Positions 1-7,836 of a stretch of DNA of 25,801 bases are shown here, piece after piece (position 1 is the stretch's first letter; every line of letters starts with the position of its first letter). The position numbers and the translations under genes were made by a program. The notes below the pieces were generated by a model. The model made no database searches. It was not told where the DNA came from and worked only from the letters and a program-made list of their open reading frames with translations. Source of the DNA: an uncultured Oscillospiraceae bacterium (GTDB lineage Bacteria > Bacillota > Clostridia > Oscillospirales > Oscillospiraceae); NCBI GenBank assembly GCA_934646175.1, contig CAKUEI010000012.1, positions 1 to 25,801 of the forward strand, in the 5' to 3' direction.

Positions 1-64
1 TTGCCTCAAAGAATGCCCGTATCTCGTTTTTGTCGGTTTTCAGGTGCGGTGTTGTGCCGAACAT
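1..64 (-). CDS. Unknown protein, partial (runs off the left edge)
   Basis: Reading leftwards from an ATG at 64, an open frame gives 21 residues (MFGTTPHLKTDKNEIRAFFE and one more) before the window ends. The residues look protein-like (polar and charged, ending in an amphipathic stretch). The frame stays open for about nine codons before this ATG and then meets a TAG, so the ATG is the only normal start; I see no convincing ribosome binding site in front of it. It lies just downstream of the small gene at 106-291 on the same strand and may be co-transcribed with it. I do not recognise the family. It could equally be the 3' part of a broken gene. The rest lies outside the window. Confidence 0.3.
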   Translation of the reverse strand, partial: MFGTTPHLKTDKNEIRAFFEA

Positions 65-105
65 TTCACGGATGGTACCCCCAAGTGGGGACTAAGCAGC
101 CCAAG

Positions 106-291
106 CTATGTGTAGATGTATACAACTTTGAGTTTCTTCTTTTTTGCACGGATTACCTTCACCAACACCTCATCAACGGCATCGGTATATTTTCCTTGCT
201 GCATACGGAGGTTTTTGAAGTCAATTAGGGACTCTATAATCTCTGACCGTTCCTGATTGGTCAGGTGGATATGATATTTCTGTTCTTTCAT
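106..291 (-). CDS. Small hypothetical protein of accessory-element type (61 aa)
   Basis: This is a complete 61-residue, highly charged protein starting MKEQKYHIHLTNQERSEI and ending in a lysine-rich tail (AKKKKLKVV). No membrane segment, signal peptide or catalytic motif is visible. Reality as a gene is well supported: an AGGAGGT ribosome binding site lies at 300-306, eight bases before the ATG, and a good sigma-A promoter lies just upstream (316-344). From memory, similar short charged proteins occur in mobile or conjugative elements of gut Clostridia, but I cannot verify this here and give no function. The gene is visibly AT-richer than the housekeeping genes to its right, which fits horizontal origin. 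Confidence 0.65.
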   Translation of the reverse strand: MKEQKYHIHLTNQERSEIIESLIDFKNLRMQQGKYTDAVDEVLVKVIRAKKKKLKVVYIYT

Positions 292-315
292 CGTCTGACA
301 CCTCCTGATGCCTTC

Positions 316-344
316 ATTATACTGATAGAGGTACAGAAATTCAA
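316..344 (-). promoter_or_regulatory. Sigma-A type promoter for the 61-aa gene
   Basis: On the minus strand, TTGAAT (339-344) and TATAAT (316-321) are separated by exactly 17 bases. Transcription would start near 309, just upstream of the AGGAGGT site and the ATG at 291. Confidence 0.7.
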
Positions 345-373
345 AGATGCGATTATATTATGTTATAGATAAC

Positions 374-408
374 AATAAGGCTCCGACCTTTTGAGTCAGA
401 GCCTTATT
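374..408. terminator. Hairpin terminator candidate downstream of folD
   Basis: AATAAGGCTC (374-383) and GAGCCTTATT (399-408) are perfect inverted repeats. Three more pairs form inside after one C-A mismatch, leaving a short loop. The hairpin lies about 110 bases past the folD stop and upstream of the promoter of the 61-aa gene, so it probably ends the minus-strand yfmF-folD transcript. The T-tract is weak on both sides, so efficiency is uncertain. Bases 409-519 hold no gene that I can support. Confidence 0.55.
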
Positions 409-519
409 GCTCGCCTTTTCAAATGTCATTTTTCAGTGTTTTGTAACTATCGTCTTACCGGGCTGTGGCATTCTGGCCGGTCCGCTTTTTCAGCAAATTT
501 CGACAGGTATATTCCCTTG

Positions 520-1362
520 TCATTCCTTTCCGTGCAGTGCCGCAGCCTGCAGGGTGTTCTCCATCAGCATGGCGCGGGTCATGGGGCCCACCCCGCCGGG
601 CACCGGCGTGATGAAGCTGGCCTTTTTCTTCACCGTTTCGAAGTCCACGTCGCCGCAGAGCTTCCCGTTCTCGTCCCGGTTCATGGCCACGTCCACCACC
701 ACGGCTCCGTCCTTTACCATGTCCGCGGTGATGATGTTCCGCGTGCCCACGGCGGCGATGAGGATGTCCGCCTCCCGGCAGACGGCCCCCAGATCTTCCG
801 TCCGGGAATGGCAAATGGTCACCGTGGCGTGCCGGTGCAGCATCAGCATGGCCATGGGCTTCCCCACGATGTTGGAGCGGCCCACCACCACGCAGCGTTT
901 CCCCTTCGGGTCGATGCCGTATTCCTCCAGCATCCGCATGACGCCCGCCGGCGTGCAAGGTCGAAAGCCCGGCTCGCCGGTCATCAGAAGCCCCACGTTA
1001 AAGGGGTGGAATGCATCCACGTCCTTGTCCGGTCGGATGCACTGCAGCACCTTCTTTTCGCTGATGCCCTTGGGCAAGGGCAGCTGCACCAGAATGCCGT
1101 CGATGTCCTCTCGCCCGTTCAATACGTCGATGAGTTCCAGCAGCTCCTCCTCCGGCGTTTCCGCCGGGAGGGCGTACTCCTCGCTGTAAATACCGCACTC
1201 CGTGCAGTCCTTTCTCTTGCTGGTCACATAGACCCGGGCTGCCGGGTCATCTCCCACCAAAATCACCGCAAGGCCGGGCCGCCGCGCCATGCGCGCGGTC
1301 TTTTCCCCCACCTCCTGCTTGCACTTTTTGGCAAGACTCTTTCCGTCAAGTATGGTCGCCAT
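520..1362 (-). CDS. folD: Bifunctional methylenetetrahydrofolate dehydrogenase/cyclohydrolase FolD
   Basis: FolD interconverts 5,10-methylene-THF, 5,10-methenyl-THF and 10-formyl-THF with NADP(H), feeding purine and formyl-methionine synthesis in the cytosol. Family signatures are clear: YVTSKRKDC near residues 45-53 (catalytic Tyr45/Lys49), VQLPLPKG, PCTPAGVMRML, GRSNIVGKP at the Rossmann dinucleotide site, and PVPGGVGPMT near the C-terminus. I start it at the ATG at 1362 (MATILDGKS) because GGAGGAGG lies about nine bases upstream. This gives 280 residues, normal for FolD (about 280-290); an in-frame start at 1395 would add 11 unlikely residues. The start lies inside the end of lgt (17-base overlap), so translation is probably coupled. 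It is the last gene of the yfmF-yfmH-lgt-folD operon. Confidence 0.96.
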   Translation of the reverse strand: MATILDGKSLAKKCKQEVGEKTARMARRPGLAVILVGDDPAARVYVTSKRKDCTECGIYSEEYALPAETPEEELLELIDVLNGREDIDGILVQLPLPKGISEKKVLQCIRPDKDVDAFHPFNVGLLMTGEPGFRPCTPAGVMRMLEEYGIDPKGKRCVVVGRSNIVGKPMAMLMLHRHATVTICHSRTEDLGAVCREADILIAAVGTRNIITADMVKDGAVVVDVAMNRDENGKLCGDVDFETVKKKASFITPVPGGVGPMTRAMLMENTLQAAALHGKE

Positions 1363-2293
1363 GTTCCGCTTCCTCCTCCACGTTTCTCGCCTCAACCCGC
1401 TGAACGTTGAGAGGCAGCTCCATATGCTTGCTGCGATTCCAAAGAATCGCCATGATCACCACGCCCGCCGCCGCGGACGCAAAGCCCAGCATCTGCGACA
1501 CCCGGATGGGCGTGTTGAAAAAGTACAGGCTGTCCGTCCGCAGGCCCTCGATCAGTCCGCGGCCGATGCCATACCAGATGAGATAGGTGCAGAAAAACTG
1601 CCCGTCAAATTTATGATGCTTCCGCGAAAGGACATAGATCAAGATCAGTCCCGCCAGATTCCACAGCGACTCGTAGAGGAACGTGGGATGCACGCCCCAC
1701 GTCCCGTTCAACACCAGTTCGTACTGCTGCTGGGAGGTCAAAATGCCCTTCTGCAGCAGCTCTCGCGCAATGCTCTCCGAGCACATGCGCCACGGCAAGG
1801 TGGTCACGCTGCCATAGGCCTCCACATTGAAGAAGTTGCCCCAGCGGCCCACCAGCTGACCGATCAGCAGTCCCTGTACGCACAAGTCGCCGTAGGCCCA
1901 AAAGCTCTCCTTCTTCACCTTGGAGAATACGATCAGCACCAGAATGGCCGCGATGACGCCGCCGTAAATGGCCAATCCGCCGTCCCGGATGTCCACGCAT
2001 TTCTTCAGATCCAGTCCGCCGTTTTCGTTGAGGAACAGCTCCCGGTAAAAGATGATGTAGTAAAGCCGCGCGCCCACAATGGAAAGGGGCACCGCACAGA
2101 TGAGAAAGTCAAAAAGGCTGTCCGGCTTGATGCCGAACTTCGGCGCCTGCTTGGAGCACCACAGCACCGCCAGCAGAAACCCCACGGCGATGATCACCCC
2201 GTACCAGTAGATGGCGAAGGGCGCGTTGGGGAATACCATCCGGTTCAGGGTAAAGCTCAGCCCCAAACCGGGAAAGGAGATCACGTTTTCCAT
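1346..2293 (-). CDS. lgt: Prolipoprotein diacylglyceryl transferase
   Basis: Lgt transfers diacylglycerol from phosphatidylglycerol to the lipobox cysteine of prelipoproteins, the first step of lipoprotein maturation in the membrane. The 315-residue product has several hydrophobic segments and the diagnostic signature GRWGNFFNVEAYG (about 149-161), preceded by GGLAIYGG (106-112) and followed by HPTFLYES (202-209). The C-terminus has an acidic tail (VEEEAEHGDHT), making it slightly longer than many family members. AAGGAGGAG precedes the ATG, which overlaps the TGA of yfmH by one base (TGATG), so it is translated in an operon with the two upstream peptidase-like genes. A client, the BMP-type lipoprotein at 20764, is in the same window. 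Confidence 0.96.
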   Translation of the reverse strand: MENVISFPGLGLSFTLNRMVFPNAPFAIYWYGVIIAVGFLLAVLWCSKQAPKFGIKPDSLFDFLICAVPLSIVGARLYYIIFYRELFLNENGGLDLKKCVDIRDGGLAIYGGVIAAILVLIVFSKVKKESFWAYGDLCVQGLLIGQLVGRWGNFFNVEAYGSVTTLPWRMCSESIARELLQKGILTSQQQYELVLNGTWGVHPTFLYESLWNLAGLILIYVLSRKHHKFDGQFFCTYLIWYGIGRGLIEGLRTDSLYFFNTPIRVSQMLGFASAAAGVVIMAILWNRSKHMELPLNVQRVEARNVEEEAEHGDHT

Positions 2294-3570
2294 CAGGGCT
2301 CCTCCTTAGGCCAGACAACAGACAGGGCACTGCGCTCCTCGGTGATCCAGGTCCGGATGGCCGTCTCCACTTCTTCCTTGGTGATGGAAGCATAAGCCTC
2401 CGGAAAGGTCATATAGTCAATGCCCGCGAAATGGCCCTGGGCCTGCTCCACACAGATATTTTCAAAGGAGTTAAGGCCCCGCACCCGGCCGCCGTAGGCT
2501 GCCTTTTTTAGACGCTGCCACAGCGCCCCGTCCACGCCTTCCTTCCCGATGCGCTCCGCCTCGGCCAGAATGGCAGTCTGGACGGCCTTCGGCTCTTTGC
2601 TCTCGCCGCCCACGCACAAAAACGCGCAGCCGGGATAGTCCTCATAACCGTACCCGAAGGTACCGTTCACCAGTCCCTTTTCGTACAGGGAGGCATACAG
2701 CGGCGTGGAGGTTCCCAGCAACGCCTCGCAGCACAGCTCGCCCAGCAGCTCCTGATGCAGCCGCGCTTTGCCGCCCTCCGCAGGGGCCAGCTTGTAGCCG
2801 ATCTGGAAAATAGGACTTGCCACCTCCATACGGCACTCCGTGTAGGGCTTGGCCGCAGTTTTCGGCTCTTCCCCGCCGTAGGCGCGGTGAATGGGGCTTC
2901 CCCCCTCTTTTGGCAGGATCTCTTCCGCCAGTGCCGCCACCGCTTCCGGGTCCACATCCCCCGCCACGGTCAGCACCATGTTGGCCGGCACGTAAAACGC
3001 CTTGTGGCAGGCGTACAGCGTCTCCGCCGTAATGTGGGAGATGGACTCGATGCTGCCCGCCACCGAGGTGCGGATGGGGTGGCTTTCATACAGGGCCTCC
3101 ATCAGTTTAGAGTACACCTGCCATTCGGGGTTATCCTCGATCATTCGGATCTCCTGCCCAATGATGCCCTGCTCCTTGTCCACGCTCTCCTGCGTGAAGT
3201 ACGGAATGGACACGAAGGACAGCAGGATTCTGAGGTTCTCCAGAAAATGGTCGGTTCCCTCAAAATAATACCCCGTGATGGCATTGCTGGTGAAGGCGTT
3301 GGGAGATGCGCCCTGAGTGGCCAGGTCCTGCAGGGCGTTTCCGTCCTCGGTGTCGAACATCTTGTGTTCCAGAAAATGGGCGATGCCCGCCGGGGTATCG
3401 TGCAGGACGCCGTCCAGCTCAAACTTCATGTCCATGCCGCCGTAATTGGTGGCGAAAAAGGCAAAATTCTTCCGGAAGCCCTTCTTGGGGCACACGTAAA
3501 TGGTCAACCCGTTGGGCAGCACCGTCCGGAACAGGCTTTCGCCGATCTGCTCATAGATTTTCTGTTCCAT
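2293..3570 (-). CDS. yfmH: M16 family zinc peptidase, YfmH type
   Basis: This 425-residue protein is an M16 (pitrilysin/insulinase-like) metallopeptidase. The inverted zinc motif HFLEH is at residues 65-69, and two glutamates seven residues apart (E133 and E140, within KEQGIIGQE) fit the distal zinc ligand, so the active site looks intact. A second M16-type domain fills the C-terminal half. In Bacillus the YmfF/YmfH (YfmF/YfmH) pair is reported to be needed for modification of elongation factor P; whether that holds here is inference. A GGAGGG site lies seven bases before the ATG, and only three bases separate it from the yfmF stop, so the pair is co-translated. It is probably the catalytic subunit, with YfmF as the inactive partner. 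Confidence 0.92.
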   Translation of the reverse strand: MEQKIYEQIGESLFRTVLPNGLTIYVCPKKGFRKNFAFFATNYGGMDMKFELDGVLHDTPAGIAHFLEHKMFDTEDGNALQDLATQGASPNAFTSNAITGYYFEGTDHFLENLRILLSFVSIPYFTQESVDKEQGIIGQEIRMIEDNPEWQVYSKLMEALYESHPIRTSVAGSIESISHITAETLYACHKAFYVPANMVLTVAGDVDPEAVAALAEEILPKEGGSPIHRAYGGEEPKTAAKPYTECRMEVASPIFQIGYKLAPAEGGKARLHQELLGELCCEALLGTSTPLYASLYEKGLVNGTFGYGYEDYPGCAFLCVGGESKEPKAVQTAILAEAERIGKEGVDGALWQRLKKAAYGGRVRGLNSFENICVEQAQGHFAGIDYMTFPEAYASITKEEVETAIRTWITEERSALSVVWPKEEP

Positions 3571-3573
3571 ATT

Positions 3574-4854
3574 TCAGCCCTCCATACCCTTCAGGAAATA
3601 GATGGTGTCCAGCGACAGCTTTTTCGCCGCCGCAGCCACTTCTTCTCTCGTCACACGCTCCACCCGGGCAGCCAGTTCTTCCGGCGACTCTGACGCGTCC
3701 GCCGCCGCCTGGCCCAGCCAGTAGTCCTCCAGGCGGCCCTGATTGTCCGCCGTGACCTCCAGCGCACTCACCTCCGAGCGGCGGGCGCCCTCCAGCTCCC
3801 AGTCCTCGATCTCGCCCTTCCGGCAGGCTTCCAGCTGCGCCAGGATCTCGCTTTTCGCCTGCTCGTACTTATCAAATTCAATGCCGGAGGACACCAGCAG
3901 GATGCCCTTTCTCCGGTCGATCATGCTGCTTGCAAAATAGCAGAGGGACAGCTTTTCCCGCACATTCATAAAGAGCTTGGAGGTGGTAGTGCCGCCGAAC
4001 ACGGCGTTCATCAGCAAAAGTGCGGGGTACTCGGGGCTTTCCATGGTGATCCCGCCGGTGCGGAAGCCCATGGCCAGCTTGCCCTGGGTCACGTCCATCC
4101 GCTCCTCCACTGTCTGCGTCTCTCCCGCGTCGGCGATCACGGTGCAGCCGGGGTTCTCCCGCTTCTCTCCGCCGGGCAGGGCCGCGAAGGCATTCCGCAT
4201 GGCGTTTTCCGCCCGCTCCGGCTCCGCGCTGCCGCAGTAATAAAGCTCCACCCGTGCCGTTTTCAAAAGCGTCTCGTACCGCTGCCACAATCTCTCCGCC
4301 GTAATGGCCCTGGCGTTTTCCTCGCTGCCCAGCTTGTCCACACCGAAGGCCTCGCCGCTGCACATGGTCTCCAGCACCCGCTTGATGGAGTACTGCCGCT
4401 TTTCGTTGATCACCGCGCGGATGTCGTCGATCAGGTTCTGCTTTTCCCCTTCCACATAGTCGCCGCGGAACACGCCGCGCTCCGTGGCCGGGTCCAGCAG
4501 AAGGCTGCCCAGCAGTTCGGCCGCCCGTTCCAGCATGGGCTCCTGTCCAGGCAGAAAGCGGTCGTCCACAAAGCTGCCCGCCAGCCCTACGCACTGGCAC
4601 TCGCCCAACTTGCGCACCACCGGGTCGATGCTGCCGCCGTACAGCTCGTCCAGCGCTGCAGACAGGCTTTCCATATCGGGATACTGCGCCGTGCCCCGCC
4701 GCAGCACATCGGGGATCAAGGCGTTCTCCGCCGCCGTCTCTTCCCGCAGGGGGACCAGCAGGAAGGCGCCCATTACGCTTGTTTTGAACTTATCCGTCCG
4801 CACCGCCGTCAGGAAAACGCCGGGTGAGAGTTCTTTTCTCGTCACATTGGCCAT
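3574..4854 (-). CDS. yfmF: M16 family peptidase-like protein lacking the zinc motif, YfmF type
   Basis: A 426-residue M16-fold protein and first gene of the operon. Where active members carry HxxEH it reads ALIPDVLRRGT, so it cannot bind zinc in the usual way; this is normal for YfmF, the non-catalytic partner of YfmH. The C-terminal half keeps family features such as FRTGGI and GGTTTSKLFMNVREK. The longest open frame starts at 4923, but that ATG lies three bases from a good -10 box (4926-4931) and would have essentially no leader. I therefore use the ATG at 4854 (MANVTRKEL), which has an AAAGGA site about 13 bases upstream and gives a length matching its partner (425 aa). It is the probable scaffold of the peptidase pair. 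Confidence 0.88.
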   Translation of the reverse strand: MANVTRKELSPGVFLTAVRTDKFKTSVMGAFLLVPLREETAAENALIPDVLRRGTAQYPDMESLSAALDELYGGSIDPVVRKLGECQCVGLAGSFVDDRFLPGQEPMLERAAELLGSLLLDPATERGVFRGDYVEGEKQNLIDDIRAVINEKRQYSIKRVLETMCSGEAFGVDKLGSEENARAITAERLWQRYETLLKTARVELYYCGSAEPERAENAMRNAFAALPGGEKRENPGCTVIADAGETQTVEERMDVTQGKLAMGFRTGGITMESPEYPALLLMNAVFGGTTTSKLFMNVREKLSLCYFASSMIDRRKGILLVSSGIEFDKYEQAKSEILAQLEACRKGEIEDWELEGARRSEVSALEVTADNQGRLEDYWLGQAAADASESPEELAARVERVTREEVAAAAKKLSLDTIYFLKGMEG

Positions 4855-4925
4855 AACTTCGGACCATTCCTTTCTAACGTCACAAGGGTCTTGCGCCCTT
4901 TCTTTCACTTCATCATGGTGCAAGT

Positions 4926-4954
4926 ATTATACAACCTTTTCCCATAAAAGGCAA
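4926..4954 (-). promoter_or_regulatory. Promoter of the yfmF-yfmH-lgt-folD operon
   Basis: On the minus strand, TTGCCT (4949-4954) and TATAAT (4926-4931) are spaced by 17 bases. The predicted start near 4919 leaves a leader of about 65 bases before the ATG at 4854. It is divergent from the FNT promoter, with about 22 bases between the two -35 boxes. Confidence 0.75.
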
Positions 4955-4976
4955 AAAATATCGTCACAAAAACGTC

Positions 4977-5005
4977 TTGTCCGCACTGGGTATTTTCTGT
5001 ACAAT
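4977..5005 (+). promoter_or_regulatory. Promoter of the FNT transporter gene
   Basis: TTGTCC (4977-4982) and TACAAT (5000-5005) are spaced by 17 bases. An AAGGAGG ribosome binding site follows at 5030-5036, eight bases before the ATG at 5045. Confidence 0.65.
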
Positions 5006-5044
5006 CAAATCAAGAATCATCCCATCTAAAAGGAGGACTTTTTC

Positions 5045-5812
5045 ATGACCCGTTCCGAAGCAGAGCTGATCACCCGTGCCGGCGAGGCCAAGGCCGCCCT
5101 TTCCCGCACCGCACCGCTGCGCTATCTTACCCGGGCCGCCCTGGCGGGGTGCTTTATTTTCCTCGGTGCCCTTGCCTCCTGCCTTACCTCCGCCTGGCTT
5201 TACGCGGACCATATTGCTGCGGCCAAGCTGCTGGGGGCCTTCACCTTCAGCATTGCCCTCATCCTCATCGTCCTTCTGGGGGGCGAGCTGTTCACCGGCT
5301 GCAATTTCGTCATGGGCTTCTCCCTTTATGACGGCAAGGTAAGTCCCGCCGCCCTGCTGCGGGTGTGGTGCCTCTGCTATGTGGGCAATTATATCGGTAT
5401 TCTGGTCCTCAGCCTGCTCTTCGCCGGGTCCGGCGCTTCCCGAGATATGGCAGCCGCTTACCTCACCATTCTGGTCTCCGGCAAGCTCTCCGTCCCCTGG
5501 TACCAGCAGCTGCTCCGCGGCGTTTTGTGCAACTTCTGCGTCTGCGTGGGGGTGTATGCCGGGTTCAAGCTGAAAAGCGAAGCCGGGAAGGTCGTCGTCA
5601 TCGCCTGCGCTATCTTCACTTTCGTTCTGGCGGGCTTCGAGCACAGCATCGCCAACATGGCCTACTTTACCCTGTACGCCCTGCTGGTCCCCGGCGCTGC
5701 CGTCTCCGCCCCCGCCATTGCCGCCAACATGGTGTTCGTCACCGTGGGCAACCTGCTGGGGGGCGCGGTCCTGCTGGCCCTTCCCCTGTGGGGCCTTTCC
5801 GATCGGAAATAA
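5045..5812 (+). CDS. Formate/nitrite transporter (FNT) family channel
   Basis: A 255-residue integral membrane protein with about six hydrophobic segments, the normal size and topology of the pentameric FNT channels that pass formate, nitrite or hydrosulfide. Family motifs are present: GGELFTGCNFVMG (79-91), the LLRGVLCN segment (157-163), and GFEHSIANM (197-205) carrying the conserved pore histidine (His200). The substrate cannot be read from these motifs. The divergent neighbour is the operon ending in folD, which would fit a formate role linked to C1-folate metabolism, but this is only context. It is monocistronic, with its own promoter and a strong terminator at 5829-5859. Alternatives are nitrite or hydrosulfide transport. 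Confidence 0.9.
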   Translation: MTRSEAELITRAGEAKAALSRTAPLRYLTRAALAGCFIFLGALASCLTSAWLYADHIAAAKLLGAFTFSIALILIVLLGGELFTGCNFVMGFSLYDGKVSPAALLRVWCLCYVGNYIGILVLSLLFAGSGASRDMAAAYLTILVSGKLSVPWYQQLLRGVLCNFCVCVGVYAGFKLKSEAGKVVVIACAIFTFVLAGFEHSIANMAYFTLYALLVPGAAVSAPAIAANMVFVTVGNLLGGAVLLALPLWGLSDRK

Positions 5813-5828
5813 TGTCCCTGTCTCTTCC

Positions 5829-5859
5829 GCGCCCCTTTCAACGGAAAGGGGCGCTTTTT
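5829..5859 (+). terminator. Rho-independent terminator of the FNT gene
   Basis: GCGCCCCTTTC (5829-5839) and GAAAGGGGCGC (5844-5854) form a perfect 11-bp stem with the loop AACG, followed by five T residues. It ends 47 bases after the stop codon. Confidence 0.93.
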
Positions 5860-5937
5860 CTGTCTCTATTCTCCCGTCCCCGGCGGGAACTATACACTTT
5901 TCACAAGGGACGGAGCACATTTGAAAAGGTTTTATAC

Positions 5938-5966
5938 TTGACATCGGACACAAAATGTAGTATCAT
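5938..5966 (+). promoter_or_regulatory. Strong promoter of the ylxM-ffh-rpsP-khpA operon
   Basis: A perfect TTGACA (5938-5943) and TATCAT (5961-5966) are spaced by 17 bases, placing the transcription start about 45 bases before the ylxM start codon. Confidence 0.85.
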
Positions 5967-6019
5967 CTCCGTTGGTAAAGTCCACTGGCTTTACAGTTTG
6001 CATTCCGGAGGTGGCAGTT

Positions 6020-6388
6020 TTGAAGAATCAGGCCTATCGTATGACCATGCTGTACGACTTTTACGGCGACGTCCTCACCGACCGCCAGAAGGAATTCTAT
6101 GACCTTTATTATAATGAGGACCTCTCCCTTGCCGAGATCGCGGAGAATTACGGCATCACCCGGCAGGGCGTCCGCGACGTCATCGTCCGGGCGGAGGCTA
6201 CTCTGACCGAACTGGAGGATAAGACCGGGCTCATCAAACGCTTCAACGTCATGCAGCCCTATATCAAGTCCATCCTTACAGCGGCAGACGATCTCTCCAA
6301 GCTGAACGAAGAGAAGTATAACGACCCCCAGCTGGAGGCGCTCATCACCACCGTCCGCACCTCTGCCCAGGAACTGCGGGAGGACTGA
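6020..6388 (+). CDS. ylxM: YlxM/UPF0122 family putative DNA-binding protein
   Basis: A 122-residue small helical protein of the YlxM family, which sits directly upstream of ffh in many Firmicutes and is linked to signal recognition particle function. The central part, ytly sigma-region-4-like, reads LTDRQKEFYDLYYNEDLSLA and EIAENYGITRQGVRDVI, a clear helix-turn-helix. I place the start at TTG 6020 because GGAGG (6007-6011) lies eight bases upstream; a TTG at 5972 in the same frame is nearly at the transcription start and has no ribosome binding site. The stop is two bases before the ffh ATG, so the two are translationally coupled. The HTH suggests nucleic-acid binding, but the family's role is mostly inferred from its position beside ffh. 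Confidence 0.92.
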   Translation: MKNQAYRMTMLYDFYGDVLTDRQKEFYDLYYNEDLSLAEIAENYGITRQGVRDVIVRAEATLTELEDKTGLIKRFNVMQPYIKSILTAADDLSKLNEEKYNDPQLEALITTVRTSAQELRED

Positions 6389-6390
6389 GT

Positions 6391-7752
6391 ATGGCCTTTG
6401 AAGGATTGACCGAAAAGCTCTCCGCCGCTTTCAAGCGTCTGCGCGGCAAAGGCCGCCTCACCGAAGCCGACGTGAAAGAGGCCATGCGCGAGATCCGTCT
6501 CGCCCTGCTGGAAGCGGACGTCAGCTATAAAGTCGTCAAGGAATTCATCGCCAAGGTGACCGAGCGGGCCGTCGGTTCCGATGTGCTGGAATCCCTCACC
6601 CCCGCGCAGCAGATCGTCAAGATCGTCAACGAAGAGCTCACCGCCCTTATGGGCGGCTCCGATACCAAGCTCACCATCGCGTCTAAGCCACCTACCGTCG
6701 TCATGCTGGTGGGCCTACAGGGCGCCGGTAAGACCACCAACGGCGCCAAGCTGGCTGGTTTCATGAAGAAGCAGGGCAAGCGCCCCCTTCTGGTGGCCTG
6801 CGACATTTACCGTCCCGCCGCCATCCAGCAGCTGGAGGTTGTGGGAAAGCAGCTTGACATCCCCGTCTTCCAGATGGGGCAGACTGACCCGGTGGACATT
6901 GCCAAGGCCGCCATCGAGCATGCCAAAAAGCACGGAAATGACCTTGTATTTCTGGACACCGCCGGCCGTCTTCATGTAGACGAGACGCTGATGGACGAGC
7001 TTCGCGCCATCAAAGAGGCTGTCTCCCCCATCGAGATCCTTCTGGTGGTAGATGCCATGATCGGTCAGGACGCAGTCAACGCCGCCAAGGCCTTTGACGA
7101 TGCGCTGGATCTCACCGGCGTCATGCTCACCAAGCTGGACGGCGACGCCCGCGGCGGCGCAGCCCTTTCCATCAAGGCCGTCACCGGCAAGCCCATCAAA
7201 TTCGTGGGTATGGGCGAAAAACTGGACCAGATCGAGGTGTTCCACCCCGACCGCATGGCCTCCCGCATCCTCGGCATGGGCGATGTTCTCTCCCTCATCG
7301 AAAAGGCCCAGCAGAATTTTGACGAGAAAAAGGCAGTCGAGTTACAGGAAAAGCTCCGCAAAAACCGCTTCACTCTGGCTGATTATTATGACCAGCTGGT
7401 ACAGATCAAGAGCATGGGCTCCCTCACCGATATCGCCGGGATGCTTCCCGGCGTGAACCCCGCCGACCTAAACGGCGCCACCATGGACGAATCCATCCTC
7501 ACCCGCACCGAGGCCATCATCCTCTCCATGACGCCGGAGGAACGGGAAAATCCCTCTCTCCTCAATTCCAGCCGGAAAAAGCGTATCGCCGCCGGCTGCG
7601 GCCTGCAGGTGGTGGATGTAAACCGGATGCTCAAGCAGTTCGAGCTGCTCCAGACTATGAGCAAGCAGTTCGCCGGCGGCAAGCTGCCCCGCGCCATGCG
7701 GGCCAGAATGGGCCGCCGCGGCGGCCGTCCCGGGGGCCGTTTCCCCTTCTAA
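6391..7752 (+). CDS. ffh: Signal recognition particle GTPase Ffh
   Basis: Ffh (SRP54) binds 4.5S/scRNA and signal sequences of nascent membrane and secreted proteins and delivers them to FtsY at the membrane. The 453 residues show an N-terminal four-helix N domain, the G domain with GLQGAGKTT (108-116), the DIYRPAAIQQL segment, DTAGR and TKLDGDARGG, and a C-terminal M domain ending in a short glycine/arginine-rich tail (GGRPGGRFPF). The length is normal. It follows ylxM by two bases and precedes rpsP by 84 bases, the arrangement common in Firmicutes. Nothing unusual was seen in the motifs. Confidence 0.98.
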   Translation: MAFEGLTEKLSAAFKRLRGKGRLTEADVKEAMREIRLALLEADVSYKVVKEFIAKVTERAVGSDVLESLTPAQQIVKIVNEELTALMGGSDTKLTIASKPPTVVMLVGLQGAGKTTNGAKLAGFMKKQGKRPLLVACDIYRPAAIQQLEVVGKQLDIPVFQMGQTDPVDIAKAAIEHAKKHGNDLVFLDTAGRLHVDETLMDELRAIKEAVSPIEILLVVDAMIGQDAVNAAKAFDDALDLTGVMLTKLDGDARGGAALSIKAVTGKPIKFVGMGEKLDQIEVFHPDRMASRILGMGDVLSLIEKAQQNFDEKKAVELQEKLRKNRFTLADYYDQLVQIKSMGSLTDIAGMLPGVNPADLNGATMDESILTRTEAIILSMTPEERENPSLLNSSRKKRIAAGCGLQVVDVNRMLKQFELLQTMSKQFAGGKLPRAMRARMGRRGGRPGGRFPF

Positions 7753-7836
7753 ATTTTCGTTGGTATGCGCAAAGCCCGCTTGCGGTCCGCGCTTCCATAT
7801 AAAATCCCGTCAATTTCATTTGGAGGTGAATATATC

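Noticed and set aside
1..228. 75-codon plus-strand frame at the left edge
   Set aside because: It overlaps the better supported minus-strand 61-aa gene and has no upstream signal visible.
4854..4923. 23-residue N-terminal extension of YfmF from the ATG at 4923
   Set aside because: The ATG adjoins the -10 box, so it would be essentially untranscribed as a leader; the ATG at 4854 fits the promoter and family length.
4964..5953. 329-codon minus-strand frame opposite the FNT gene
   Set aside because: It crosses the FNT promoter and terminator and has Gly/Glu/Gln-rich shadow composition.
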